Part shown: piece by piece, positions 12,632-24,800 of the stretch
Numbering within the stretch: the first letter of the stretch is position 1
Layout: each line of letters opens with the position of its first letter
Assembly (NCBI GenBank): GCA_902729315.2
Contig: LR746278.1
Coordinates: 5,187,911 to 5,251,910, forward strand
Direction of reading: 5' to 3'
Source of the DNA: Spirodela intermedia
Taxonomy: Eukaryota; Streptophyta; Magnoliopsida; Alismatales; Araceae
Length of the DNA: 64,000 nt
Made by a program: the position numbers and the translations under genes
The notes under the pieces: generated by a model
Seen by the model: only the letters and a program-made list of their open reading frames with translations
Database searches by the model: none
What the model was told of the DNA's origin: nothing

Positions 12632-14339
12632 TTCGCTCAATTCTCCTCTTTTCATCAGAAAGAAAACATATTCGTGTAAATAGAATTGGAAATCATCTTC
12701 AATCGTTTCAATTTTGGTTTCCTGAGATACTTTTTTTTCCAGATGATGCCTCGTATTCCTGAATGCAGTGGACTTTGACTCTGAAAACGATCCAATCTAT
12801 TAAAAATTATGCCACTTTTCTCTTCTAATTTGAAGAATTGAATTCTCGGAGATATGAATGTAAGAGGATTTTATTAATTGAGAAAGAAATCACCTTGGAA
12901 GTTTCACGCTATGTAGACAGTGGTAGAGAATGCGGGTGGAGAATCCAAAGTAATTCTGTGTTTTATGTTGGCTTGGGCGCTACAGGCTTAGCATCAAAAG
13001 CTGCACTCCCTTTATCTTTTCTCCAAATGAATTTCATTGATGTGAGTTGAGGGTATCTAGACAAATATTTCAGGGTTGACCTTTTCCTGTTCCTCTTATA
13101 TTTAGCCAGATGGAATTTCATTCCTTGACTTTTTGGTTGACTTTCTCAATTGAATAAATTACTTTTAGGTATTTACTGCATGTTGAGATTTTAGGAATTA
13201 TTGGCTTACATATGGCTGCAAGTAGAAGACCCATTAAGTATGCTCTGTGAGTGGCCGGCTCTCTCGTGCTTTCTTTTTTCAAAATAGTGATCATTGTGTC
13301 CAAAACGCCTCATGAGATCGCCCTATAAATTTATGGTGCATTTCTAACTCTTGTTCTGTACTGCGGGTGCTGTTTCATCTCAATTCCTATTTTATGTATG
13401 ATGGTGCTCGAATTTTTATTCACTGGAGACCTTCAAATATTTTTTTGAAGAGCTTACTCTCAAATTGGGTTTATTACACTCTCTTGTTATCCTTCCAAGT
13501 CTAAATTTTTTATGTTTTTCGGTGTTTTTGACTAGGTTCTGTAACGTTAAGACATCACGGACCCCCCCACCTCCAGATCCTGATGAGCCATCTAATGTTG
13601 CTGAGGCAATTGCTTCTTGGGGTCTGGACTATGTGGTAATTACTAGTGTCGACCGTGATGATTTAGATGATCAAGGAAGTAATCATTTTGCTGAAACAGT
13701 GCAAAAGCTGAAGGCTCTGAAGCCAAACATGCTAATAGAAGCACTTGGTATGACATTTATTCACTATAGATTGTGTTTCATGCTTGGGGATTATTTCCAT
13801 GTCTGAGTTTCTCAATGCTTTTGATGTTGCATTCAGCATTTGTCATTTTATTTTAGGTCAATACTTGGGATTATTTACAGACGGATTACTTACAGATCAA
13901 ATGCTTGTTTCATCTACTTTCAAATTAGTGCAGGTGCTTATGAGTTAAGAGTATTTCTAGCATGGCATCCTCTCGTTCAAGCCACTAAGTGGTCCTTCGT
14001 TCTGAAATCAGACCGTTCCATTCCTTGTTGTTCCCATTATCTGGGAACAGTGTAGAGAAACCTGATAGCGGGGAAATTTTGGCGGGGTTATTGTAAGTGA
14101 CAACAACATAGGCTTATGCAGAGAGAGCAATCCACTGTAAGAACAGAAAATGATGAGAAAAGAGAGGCAATTCGGCTTTCACTGGCTATAACTTCACCAC
14201 TGGAGTTTCAGTTTTTTTCTTATTTTCTTGAATTTTATGTGTTCTCGTTTTTATTATGTGTTATCCTCTACTTTCCTTCTTCAATGACCGAAGAGAAGAG
14301 CAAGATGCACCTTGCACCTCCATTCTTACCCTCTCTCCC

Positions 14340-14376
<37 letters not shown>

Positions 14377-17300
14377 ACCCCTTCCTCGTTCTTTCTTCTT
14401 GTATATTTCTTCAACAACATGTTATCCATCCCAACTTAAAGGGGATTTTGGTTCATCAAGCTTTCAGAAAGCAGGTGACAGAATCCCCCTCTCTCTCTCT
14501 CTCTCTCTCAGCCCCTTCCTCGCTCTTTCTTCTTGTATATTTCTTCAACAACGTGCTATGCGTCCCAATTTAAAGGGGCTTTTGGTTCATCAAGCTTTCA
14601 GAAAGCAGCTGACAGAATTCCTCTTTTATCTGTCCCAAAGTGATCTCTCCTCCATAGCCACATAAATTATTCTGTTGACTCTTCCTCAGAAAGCAATGAA
14701 ACCGGTTTGGCATCCAAGAAAACCAGAAAGTACTGGATTCTGGCTGGCCCAATACCTGTCTGTAGGTGTTTATCAGCTAACTTCTAATTTATTCACATTT
14801 GATCTTTAGTATATAAACACTGTTGTCAAGTGTGGGCACAAGCATGATATGGAACCTGTCAATTGTTTGAGAAAATATGCATGTATTTGCGAAGAATAAG
14901 CATCCACGTGCATCTATTCACACGAATTCCAAAGGAAGACCAATCAGAACATATTTTAGGCTAAAGAATTTGGGATTTCTTGATTCAGGGAGATTTTGAA
15001 TTGCATGATTGTAAGGACCAACGCATTGGGATGATTGAGTCACCAGTGTAAGCATGCTGTGTTTGAAGCCCGGAAAGCTAGCATTGACAAAGTTAGTCTC
15101 TGGCTAGTACTAAACTTTTCAGCTTGCCCTCTACAGATGACCTAAAACAGAAAGAAAAGGCGTGGCATTTAGGTTATGAGGATCCTACAGGGTTGAGGCA
15201 GCCAAATTTACATCTCATCTGATGATTAGTTCTGTTTTTTCCGAGGCTAGGACTGACTTTCTTTAAATCTAAATGGTTTCGATTTTAACCAAATCATGGT
15301 CCTATGACATCTGATTAAACCTGATATGATCCACTGTCCCAACCGTGGCCTGTAATTGATGTACGCATGTAATGCCGACAACTTCTCTCTAGTCTTTGCT
15401 ACCGTTGAAGCTGCAATTACGAATGGATGTCACTTTCTTAATGCACAAGGATTATTGAAGTTACCTATCCAGCATAGCCTATAGGACCAAATGCCAAAGA
15501 GATTGTTGGGAAAGATGTTAACGACCGGTGAACAAAAATTCATGAAGACATGAGACATAATGAAAGCTAACTTTGCACCAAGTCAGTAATATCTGCATTT
15601 TGTATACTGTGAGCACCTTCTAGTTTATACATTTCTATCCATGTACTTCCTTGGGTGAAAGAATTTAGTTTGTTGATTATTTATCTGTCGTATTCCTTTA
15701 AGGAAAACATGCTCTTGTTCATATGGTAGCCTTTAATCTCTTTCCTGAATTGCTCAGACCTTTGATATACACATCCTCTCATTGCTGAGATTGTATTCCA
15801 ATGAGTTTTTGACAACATTTCGTGGCTGAATTGTTTCGTGTATTTATTTTTTTGCCTGAATTTAAATTGTGCTTTATGAATATTTGAAGTTCATGATCCA
15901 TATGCAAAACTTCTGCTTGACAGCGTGGAGTAATCCAAAAGTTATTTTTTATAATTAGGAACTTCAGTGAAAAATTGGATAATAATTCCAAGTCATTGAA
16001 TACTTGCGGGCATCACTGCTACCACAAATTTTGTGATTTGGGTGATGGGAACTTCAGCACTAAGACGTTAAAGGGCTACAACCGGTAGAAAATGACTTGG
16101 AATTATTGAACTCGTATCTAGTCCAAGACACAAATCTGCTAACTATATCACAAAGAAATCAAGGCACAGACTGATAAAGTCATCTAGTTTAAATGTGATC
16201 GTCTGACTCAGGGAACTAGATCTACTATTTTTTGAATTTGAAAAATGTGATTTGATTGTATTTAATTTGGTGATGAGTTATTTCTTTCGATACTTCATTT
16301 TCGAGAAAATATAACTTTTATCATTGTAAAAAACTGTAAGAAAATGGAAAAATTAGAGAGTGCATTGTTTATTTTAATATATAAAAAAAATCATGACAAT
16401 AGAGTGGAACGGTAGTTCTTTTCCTGATTTTGAACAATAGAGGGCCTTTTATGATCAGAAATGCATGTTAATTGCATTTGTAGGCCGTTATCGTGAAATA
16501 ATGAATTCAAACGATGCAATATTCAGAAGTAAAGTTGATTGTGGGATGATGCCAAAGATTGGATTTTCGCGGCCTTTGGGCTCTTCTTGTGACTCCTTCC
16601 ATTGGGAATAGCTTATTGATTGGCCCTTTGATAGTTCTCTTAAGGAATTTTCGTGGTTCTCCCAAGGGAGGGGATAATTATTGGTGCTAGAGTAGTTTGA
16701 GATTGAAATTAGTCCTCTTATCTCTAAAAATTTTAGAATACAGAAAAATCTTAATTAAAAAGACTGCTAAGTCTAGGGTCGTAGGCAAAGTGAACTTAAA
16801 GTAACCTATCCTCTGGCTGTTCGTAATTTCTCCAGGAACCTCCAATGGAGAAGTTGCTTCCTCTGACAGATTCCAGGGTTGAAGGTATTTAAATTGAGTT
16901 ATTCATAAAAAGAACTGTAAAAAAAAATTGTACATTTCATAAAAAGAATAAAATTGGAAGCTCCAGATCAGTTTCATCCCATGACCTGGACACTCTTCAT
17001 CCAAACGAAAGTAGCATGAAGCGGTTATCCTGTAAGATGTCAATAGACAGCTTAAGATACGAGTCAGATTTCTGTGTTCCACCATGTATAGAGAAGCTCA
17101 GAAATCATCTCAAGGGCAAGAGCGTGCAATGATTTGGGGACGCGGCAGCTCAAGGAGACAGATTGGAAACTTTTGAGGGAAGGAGATGAGCATGATTTCA
17201 GCACGGGTAAAAACGTGCAACCTTGGGAAGTAATTTTAGCGAGGGACCCTAGGAGAAGAAAGCAAATGGGTTGCAGATAGCAGAACAAGTATCGATGAAC

Positions 17301-19370
17301 GAGGCAGACGGAAACAGGAGTTGGATGTCGTCGTCACACAAAGAACAAAAGTGATTGTGGACCAGCTTAAAATTTATACGTGGAGTAGGCGTTTGACACT
17401 TTCTAAGGAGATGAAACAATATGGATGGGACTCGCCCCGTAATCAGCCCAGAGGATGTTGGCACGGAGGTTAATGGCTCTAGTCATAGAGTATGGCATCG
17501 AGGAGGCTGTCTGGTTAAGACTGTGTCTGCACTATCGGGATGCTATCAAAGACTTTATGATTGTGTTTTCCTTGATATCGTTATAATTTGATTGATTCGA
17601 TTTTTATGCCTCAGACCCGTGATAGACGGAGGATGAGGCAGGTGCTCTGTTGTCACCCCACATATCACCTGCTGTGATTGCCTTCCTTCATGAAGGAAAT
17701 CCATTTGAGCGAGCGGTACCACAAAACCATTTCTGTCCCCTTTTGGAATGTTTGAAAACCCAAAGAAGATGAGAAGAAACTCGCGAGACCTACTGGTAGT
17801 AGCATATGGGAAAAGCCTACTATTTGTCTCTCATCCATCTCTACAGACGCCGAGTATAATCCGAGCTTTGTTCATGGCATGATCCCTCTCTGCGTGTTAC
17901 GCATTTATATCTAAACGACTCAAGATCTCTCTTCGTGCTTCTTTTTCGGGCTTTATTCTCGCCGTTAAGATCCTCTTAATCTTGCTGACGCGGTATAATC
18001 TGTCCTCCTCAGTTCCCGACTTCCAAGGAGACTCCAAATGCGTGGAGAGGGTCGCAACATCTGGATTAGATGTTTTCGCCCACAACATTGAGACGGTGGA
18101 AGAGTTACAGGGCGTGGTCAGAGATCGACGCGCCAACTTCGAACAGTCAATCGGAGTTCTTAAAATGGCGAAGAGCTATGCTCCCGCTGGTACTCTGACC
18201 AAGACCTCGATCATGCTGGGGTGCGGCGAGACCCCCGACCAGGTTCTAAGCACGATGGAGAAGGTGAGGGCTGCGGGGGTCGACGTCGTGACCTTCGGAC
18301 AGTACATGAGGCCGTCCAAGCGGCATATGCCCGTCTCCGAGTACATCACGCCGGAAGCCTTCGAGAAATATCGATCCGTCGGCGTGGAAATGGTAAGTCT
18401 TCTGCTGCCCATGAATAATTGTGTATATAAGCTAAAAAGTTTTCACGACGACCTTCAATTTGCTTGCCCCTCTCCTTTGAGCCATCCGCTGACTATGGAG
18501 ACTTGCGTTGCCGTCTTCCTCTAGATTCATTAGTATATCTGACTGTTCGAGAGGCCAATAAATTTTCTGGACAAAATTCTGGTCGGTGTTACTTCACCAT
18601 ACACAACTACTCTGCCGTCTACTCTGTGCGCTCTTGATCCCCTCGCAGTTGATTTTGTCTCGCAGCTGAGCCGCTGTCATCCCACCTCAGATTAACTCTC
18701 CGACAGATCTAGAGCCGAATACCGCCGCCGCCGCCCATCATGTGCCCTCACTTCCCCCTCAGTTATCTATGCTGATCTTTCCAACTTTCTGGGCTCTTCT
18801 CTATCTTGTTCTGTCATTTTCGCTCATCCACCGGAATCCCCAAATTGGTGGAGGCCCATCCGGCTCTTTCCCAGCGCGTCACCCCAGTAAGCAGAGCCTA
18901 GTGGGCAGGTGGCTAGCTCCCCTCATGACGTCGCGAACAGTCCCTGTATCTTTTGTCTTGAAAGCCAGACTGGTGGGTTTGTCCGAACCTCTGCTCCGAC
19001 ATTGAGCAGCCATCAACCGGACGGAACAGTTGTCTCATCTGATCTCATCTGATCTCATCCCTGCCAGCGGCCATTGCCATTGGAGGAACCTAAGGCATCT
19101 CTTCGTCCGTTGCCGAATGGATCACGGCATCTCCAACCCTCCGGCCTGTTCACTCATTCCGGCTGGCAGATGGAATTATTAGTGGGCCCTGCGTGGGTTG
19201 TCTATGCCTCATGCTTCCATGTCTTAATGACGTCCTCGTCGTCGTTCACATGGCAGGGATTCCGGTACGTGGCGTCCGGGCCCATGGTCCGCTCCTCTTA
19301 CAAGGCTGGCGAGTTCTACATAAAGTCAATGATCGACGCCGATCGCGCCCGCGCCCCAGCCTCGCCATGA
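12039..19370 (+). CDS. LIP1: lipoyl synthase, mitochondrial (4 exons)
   Basis: Radical-SAM enzyme that inserts two sulfurs into octanoyl groups on lipoyl-domain proteins in the mitochondrial matrix. Exons placed by GT/AG and frame: 12,039-12,493; 13,536-13,747; 18,013-18,392; 19,257-19,370. They total 1,161 nt, for a 386-residue protein, close to the length I recall for the Arabidopsis enzyme. The Ser/Arg-rich, acid-poor first ~40 residues fit a mitochondrial presequence. Auxiliary-cluster cysteines are C116, C121 and C127 in [12 protein letters not shown]. The radical-SAM CxxxCxxC is C147, C151 and C154. The C-terminal RSSY (361-364), which supplies a serine ligand to the auxiliary cluster in this family, is present. 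The sequence follows mitochondrial LIP1 in the PKPKWMK and SRTPPPPDP blocks rather than the plastid form. Intron 1 splits the codon just before the third SAM cysteine region, and intron 2 is 4.3 kb. All key residues are intact, so the gene is probably functional. Confidence 0.95.
12598..12628. repeat. (GA)n microsatellite in LIP1 intron 1
   Basis: Uninterrupted GA repeat of about 15 units, 105 bp after the exon 1 donor site. Confidence 0.9.
14343..14620. repeat. ~134-bp tandem duplication in LIP1 intron 2, with CT tracts
   Basis: CCCCTTCCTCG(T/C)TCTTTC, then TTCTTGTATATTTCTTCAAC, and later GGTTCATCAAGCTTTCAGAA, occur twice: from 14,378 and again from 14,512. Each copy is preceded by a CT microsatellite. 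The copies differ at roughly a dozen positions over about 108 aligned bases, mostly transitions. Confidence 0.85.
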
Positions 19371-21024
19371 TTTGCTTCGCCGCCGGGAGAGAGAGAGTGA
19401 CTGGCCTTCATCCTGAACAGTCTGTGGTGCTCATCCTGTGAGTGCTTCCCTCGATAACAGTGAAAGCCATTTCACGTATTCTTTTTTTTTTCGGCACGTT
19501 TTCTGAACACGGGCCCGTAAGTGCCCTCTGTCACTTAGTTTGACCTGGGCAGTTAGTGTTGACGTACTAGTTTTGGAGGTAGGCGGAGGAATCATGCGTC
19601 TGACCGCCACCACCTGCTTCATTGCCGAGATCGAGAGCGCCGGGAAAGGGCGCGGCACAGGCTGGCTGCCGCTGCACCTTCTTAATGGCCGCCTGCCGAC
19701 GCGGGAAATGGAGAAGGGTCGGCGCAGGAGGAGTAAATGCCCCACTGTTGAACGGGCGAATGCTTGTAAGCACCGAGCAAACTTCCCTACCTGGACTAGC
19801 GCCGCCAGCCGCGATGAAGGCCGGCCGTCACCACCGTCCGCGGGACGAAGCGTGGCGGACGCGGCATTAATGAAAAGAGAGAGAGAGCGATAGATCCGCT
19901 CACGTGGGTGCATTATCGCTCTTCTGCAAGCCGCTGGTGCGGTGCTGACAGTCGAGGGCTTGTGCGTTCAATCATTCAAGATGCCGACGGGTTTGGTCCG
20001 GTGCAGTCCACTGCAAACCAAACGTCGGGAGGGAGGACTAAGGGTAACGCGCCCTCCGGGAGTGGCTTCTTTCGTCAAGTAAGAGATGATCAGGGTGTCG
20101 TTATTGGAGGTGCATTAGTGCCTTGATTAGATGGGACTGATCAAGTGGTGGGCATTCAGATGCTCGTCTTTCGATAGCTGAAACCAACTCGCGTGGTGAG
20201 GGCCAGATGGACCGATCGAATCAGGCCCTTATCCATTTCAAAATCGAGAGAAAGATGGAGATAGAGAGAGAGAAAGAGAGACTGCACGAACCAGCCCCGT
20301 CGGCGCCGTCCGCGGTGCGGGGTGGGAGTCGAGGATCAGCTCGTCGGGCGTCTTCTTTGCAGTGAAGATGGCGACCAGACGAGGCCTTTCTCCCTCGCGG
20401 GGAAAATGAAAAGCCGTCGCCAGGCCTCACGCACTCCGGTGCCCTCACAACGCTGTCACCACGGCTAATAATATCCGATTATCCCTACTGTTAAAAAGTA
20501 ATCGCTCTCCGATAGGACTTTCCCTACCCGACCGTTGACCACTCTTTCGGCCACAGCCCGAAGCATTACTTCCAGACCGGGGGGGGCGTGGTTGGGGTGG
20601 GCACTCACTCATTACATGTGGTGGGGGTCTCACCTCGACATGAATCGTACCAAAAGTTCCTCTACGGGGGTGGCACCTAACAACTCTTCTTCTCCTCCTG
20701 CTCCTCAGAGCTAGACACAGAGTTGGTCACTACCGACCTTCGGGGGACTAGATTCGTCAGATACTGGAAAGGCCCCTACAACACTCCCATCCTCCCATGT
20801 GCAGTCAGTGTGTTTTCCGGGGCCGGTCAGTCGTCGCCGTTGACAAAAGTTCTTGTTCTACGTCCACCTGAGTTCTGGAAGTTAGAGGGCTTTCTTCAGT
20901 CGCTCGCTCCAAGCCTTTTGTACTTTTCCGTCACTTCGGTCAGAGGACGGAGGGGTAACGAATCTCTCAGCTCGCACGTCATGTCTCTGCTGCCTTTCTA
21001 GTCCGTGGGTGGGCGTGGACTGTA
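19371..21024. other. intergenic stretch between LIP1 and the next gene
   Basis: Moderate GC with several overlapping short open frames on both strands, none resembling a known protein. It includes the LIP1 3' flank and the promoter and leader of the gene at 21,025. Short GA runs occur at 19,385 and 20,255-20,280. The CT-rich tract TCTTCTCCTCCTGCTCCTC near 20,690 may belong to the 5' flank of the downstream gene. Confidence 0.5.
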
Positions 21025-21831
21025 ATGGGCGCTTGCCTTTGCAAGAAGGGTCTCCACAACAGCTACAGCCAGAAGTCTAAACCCACCTCCGACATGGATC
21101 CGAACGTCATCGACAGCCTCCGCCGTCCGCTGCCAGAGGATGAAGTGATCTTGAAGCAGGTTCTTACGGAGACACCGAGATCGTCGGCTATCTATAAGGT
21201 ATCCGAGCCCAGGATAGTGGAGGACGGCGATAAGAATGAACCTATTATCTTTACACCCGGCTTCGGACTCGTCAACCGGTCGGATGAGTGTAGCATCAAC
21301 AGGAGCTTCTCTGTGCCCGCGGCTCTGACGGATAAGACGGAAAAGGTAGTGGAGATGGTGATGCTGACTCAGGGGACGAGTCCAGAGCGGAGACCACTCC
21401 GGGAATTGTCGGGGGGGGCGAGGTCGGCGTGCCACTATCGGAGTCACTCTGCCTCTGGGGAGTTTCCCTCGCGGAAGTACGCCAGACGCGACGGTGGAGA
21501 AAGGGATAGGGTCACGCCATCCCCGGTGAATCGCCCGGATTTGAGGTCGTCGACGATACGGGAGAGAAGCAGGCTTCGTCCACAGGCTGTGAACAGCAGT
21601 AGTGGAGCCGGGGAAGTGGGGAGACACAAGGGCGAGAGGTCTGAGCGTGGGTCTATTTCCCCGGTGCCAAAGCGGGACGTCCGCCAAATCGGAAGTTCCA
21701 ACAGGTTGATCGTGCCGAGGGCATCTGGGCGGTGGACAACGCCTCAGCGGAGAGCGATGCCACCTGACCGGAGGCCCAAAGAGTCTCTAGAGAATCCCCT
21801 TGTGTCCTTGGAATGCTTCATCTTCCTTTAA
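21025..21831 (+). CDS. plant-specific protein with acylation-type N-terminus, function unknown
   Basis: Single open frame of 268 codons with no intron needed. It starts MGACLCKKG: Gly2 is placed for N-myristoylation and Cys4/Cys6 for palmitoylation, which would put the protein on the plasma membrane. Residues 37-51 (PEDEVILKQVLTETP) match the acidic E-V-K-x-V-L-x-E-T-P block of a family of small plant proteins often labelled serine/arginine-rich matrix-like. The middle, about residues 120-240, is basic and Ser/Arg/Pro-rich with SPVNR and SPVPKR, and is probably disordered. The last residues, ESLENPLVSLECFIFL, look like the conserved tail of that same family, so both ends are intact. I recall no experimental function for the family. 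An enzyme is unlikely. The start is the first ATG in frame and carries the acylation signal. Confidence 0.8.
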   Translation: MGACLCKKGLHNSYSQKSKPTSDMDPNVIDSLRRPLPEDEVILKQVLTETPRSSAIYKVSEPRIVEDGDKNEPIIFTPGFGLVNRSDECSINRSFSVPAALTDKTEKVVEMVMLTQGTSPERRPLRELSGGARSACHYRSHSASGEFPSRKYARRDGGERDRVTPSPVNRPDLRSSTIRERSRLRPQAVNSSSGAGEVGRHKGERSERGSISPVPKRDVRQIGSSNRLIVPRASGRWTTPQRRAMPPDRRPKESLENPLVSLECFIFL

Positions 21832-24800
21832 CAAGTCACATATTTCCTCGTACACCCTTCGTACTACAAGAAAGTAAACGAGAGTAACCAAGACCTTAGT
21901 CTTTCGATTCCCCACATTCTGTTCTTGGTCTCCTCTTCCATCCCTGTCGGGAGTTTCGTGTCTTTGGGGTACATCTGGGGGATCACGACGGCCATATTCC
22001 AGCAGCTGCTCTCTCTCCCCCTCTATATACATTTATATGATCCATGTATATGGGTATGATGTTATTTGTCTATGTGTGATGTTACTTCTACTACTTTGCT
22101 CTATCCTAGAAGTCACTTGATCATCCGACAGTTAAATCAGATCATATATATTTTCAATCGGGTTCTCCGACAGTTAATGCACAGCCATATGAGTCATGTT
22201 TGAATTAAGGGACCCCATTACCTGTCTCTCCATCCCAATCTGAATTCCGTCTGGGTTTCTCTCTTATTTAATGCTGATGGAATTCTGAAGTTCCCGCCTA
22301 ACTCTTTCGTCCCCCGATGGCATATAAAGAATATGCCCAGTCCGTCTTTAAATACCCACAATAAGATGGGACTGCGTTCGCATGGACGAGGAATCACAGA
22401 ATTTGTAGTTGTAATGGCTCAACTCCCCTTGCAGAGAAGCTGATGACCTAGGATCTCTTCCGAATACCACATGAAGCATGCCCTATGATGTTCAAGACTG
22501 TAGCTGAGGATGAAGTTCAGGTCACGTAGCCCACCTTCCATCGGTGAGCTGGGGGGCAAACATTCATATATATTTACAATATAGTGTATCTTTGTGGGGA
22601 GGGGTTAAAATGGTAACAAACTCACTGACATGCTTGCACAGTCAATAGAAGGGAAAGGAAGATGGTAGTTGAGACAACCATCAGAAAGCGGAAACCGCAA
22701 TTCCATGCTCGCATTTTATGGGTTGGGTTATATTTCTTCGATCGTACTGTTGCCCACGTATTGCGAAACCGTCGCTATGACTCATCGTCGGTCAAGGAGT
22801 AATATTTAAATTCCTACATAGGAAAACATGTTTTTTTCTTTTTGGTCCCATGAACGTTCGAACGTCGAGGCAATCCGAACGAACTAAGTTGCAAACATCA
22901 CGTTTATGATGGATTAATGGCTGTGGAGACGGACTACTTTTCATGGATTCCGAAGTGCCGACTCAGAAGCCTCATAAGGATTCTCCGTCACGCGGTTACC
23001 CGCAGCTGACATCCCACACATATTGCGAAGCCATCTGATTCGCGAGGACACCATCTTCCGTGCCCATTCCCCAAAACAAATACATCGCCCCAAAGCCATT
23101 TGTTGCCTGGTCCTGGTGCTGACGTTCTAAGCGTCTTCCGAGATGCACGCCTTAGGGGACTAGGAAGGATACGTAGACTGAATCTGAGGCCACTGAATTT
23201 GCCGTAAAGGCCGGTAGCTGTCTAGCAACTGGTAAAATCCCCGATTGCTTCGTTCAGATCTGCGTGATCGTGAGACTGACGCATGTGAATCCGCAGTTCG
23301 AGAGAACACCAAGATGAGAAGATCACCCACGGAACGCGGAGATACTTGGGAGAATCAGTGCCACGAACAGACAGAATGGGACGCCGACACTTGTTACTCA
23401 GTGAGGGCTGTGTTGTAACGAGAATGCCATGATGATCCTGTTGAGATGGCAGAAGGTGATAGATAGGTCCTTGTCATTATTCTTTGTGATAAGCGGCCAG
23501 TCGCCGCATTACTCTTCGTGTTCTTACTATGTTATTCTCAATGCACGTACCAATATTTCCTTTTGACGCGGTCGTGTTCCACTTCAGTACTGATTCGATT
23601 TATTTCGATGATTTTCATTCTTTGATAAGATTAGCCCTTCTACCTGTCATTTCTGCTGATTCTGACCTTGTTTTACACATATCTTTCTGTAGGTACACTT
23701 ATTTTATTATTTATTTCCTAGATTTTCATTCATGCGAAGATTTACAAGTTTACCCGCCATTTCTACTAAAACAACTTATTTATGGCATTTATTACCTGTC
23801 TTATCAATTGTCTGTTCATGCAATCAAGTCGAGTGTTTATTACGGTTAGAATGAGTGTGTAGATCGAAGATACTCATCGTTAGATTTATCTTTCTTTGGA
23901 TGGCTCTACCTTTAGATATCACAGTTGTACACACAGTGGTATTTTCTTTTGCATAAATGTAATAATAACTGAAACAGGCAAGATTCAGTGATGTTGTAAA
24001 CATATCTGTGAAAATTTTCAGAGGGTTAGGACGTTTTTCCTCCACAAAATTGCTCAGAACACTTGCCTCGTGAGGTTCAACAACATGTATGAATTATTGC
24101 ACTTATATGCCTCATACATAAACCAGGAAAATTTTGATTATATAATATTCTATTGATTGTGAATTATTATTGAAAATTTTATTTTAAATCATAACACCAA
24201 CACTTGTAAAACCTAGACTCTTTAAATATATCTACGAGCATTTATATTGTTCTTTGTTGTTATTTTGTTACCATAGTCTGATGTATGGCTGCAATAAAGT
24301 CTGCTACCTAATTTGCCATAGAGTTTTATAGTCATGAATCCGATGGTCAATTCTGAAGCCATAAATTTAGTGGTGAGCTCATAAAGGACTTTAGGAAGAT
24401 TAGATGTGAGCCAATAATCAACCATAGTACAGGCGGTGTACTTACGATAAGTGCGGCTAGAGATCAACTCTCTTGGAAACTACATTGTAAAAAATAGCTC
24501 TAAATCCAATTAAATAAATGAATATCATGTGTCCTCCCTTTTCACTCCTATACGTTGCGTACTTGGACAAAATATTTTTCTAACACACATATGGTAGAAT
24601 ATATGAGAAACTTTACCGAATGAAAGGTTTGAACGTGATGAGAAAGATGAATGTAATTTGATATGTAATGGAATTCATAATCTTGACACCTACCTATTTG
24701 TAGATCAGTTACATGTTTTCTTACTGAAGGTGATTGAGGCATGTTTATATTATCACATATAAATTGTCGAAGTGTTTATCTCTGTGATATGAGATAGATG

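Noticed and set aside
17249-17464. Minus-strand frame with [11 protein letters not shown], resembling the zinc-binding tail of LINE reverse transcriptases
   Set aside because: Only a short Cys-x2-Cys piece is suggestive. No reverse transcriptase domain, poly-A tail or target duplication was found in the LIP1 intron.
19431-19913. 160-codon minus-strand frame and overlapping plus-strand frames
   Set aside because: Both strands are open in the same GC-rich DNA, with no recognisable domain and no supporting exon structure.
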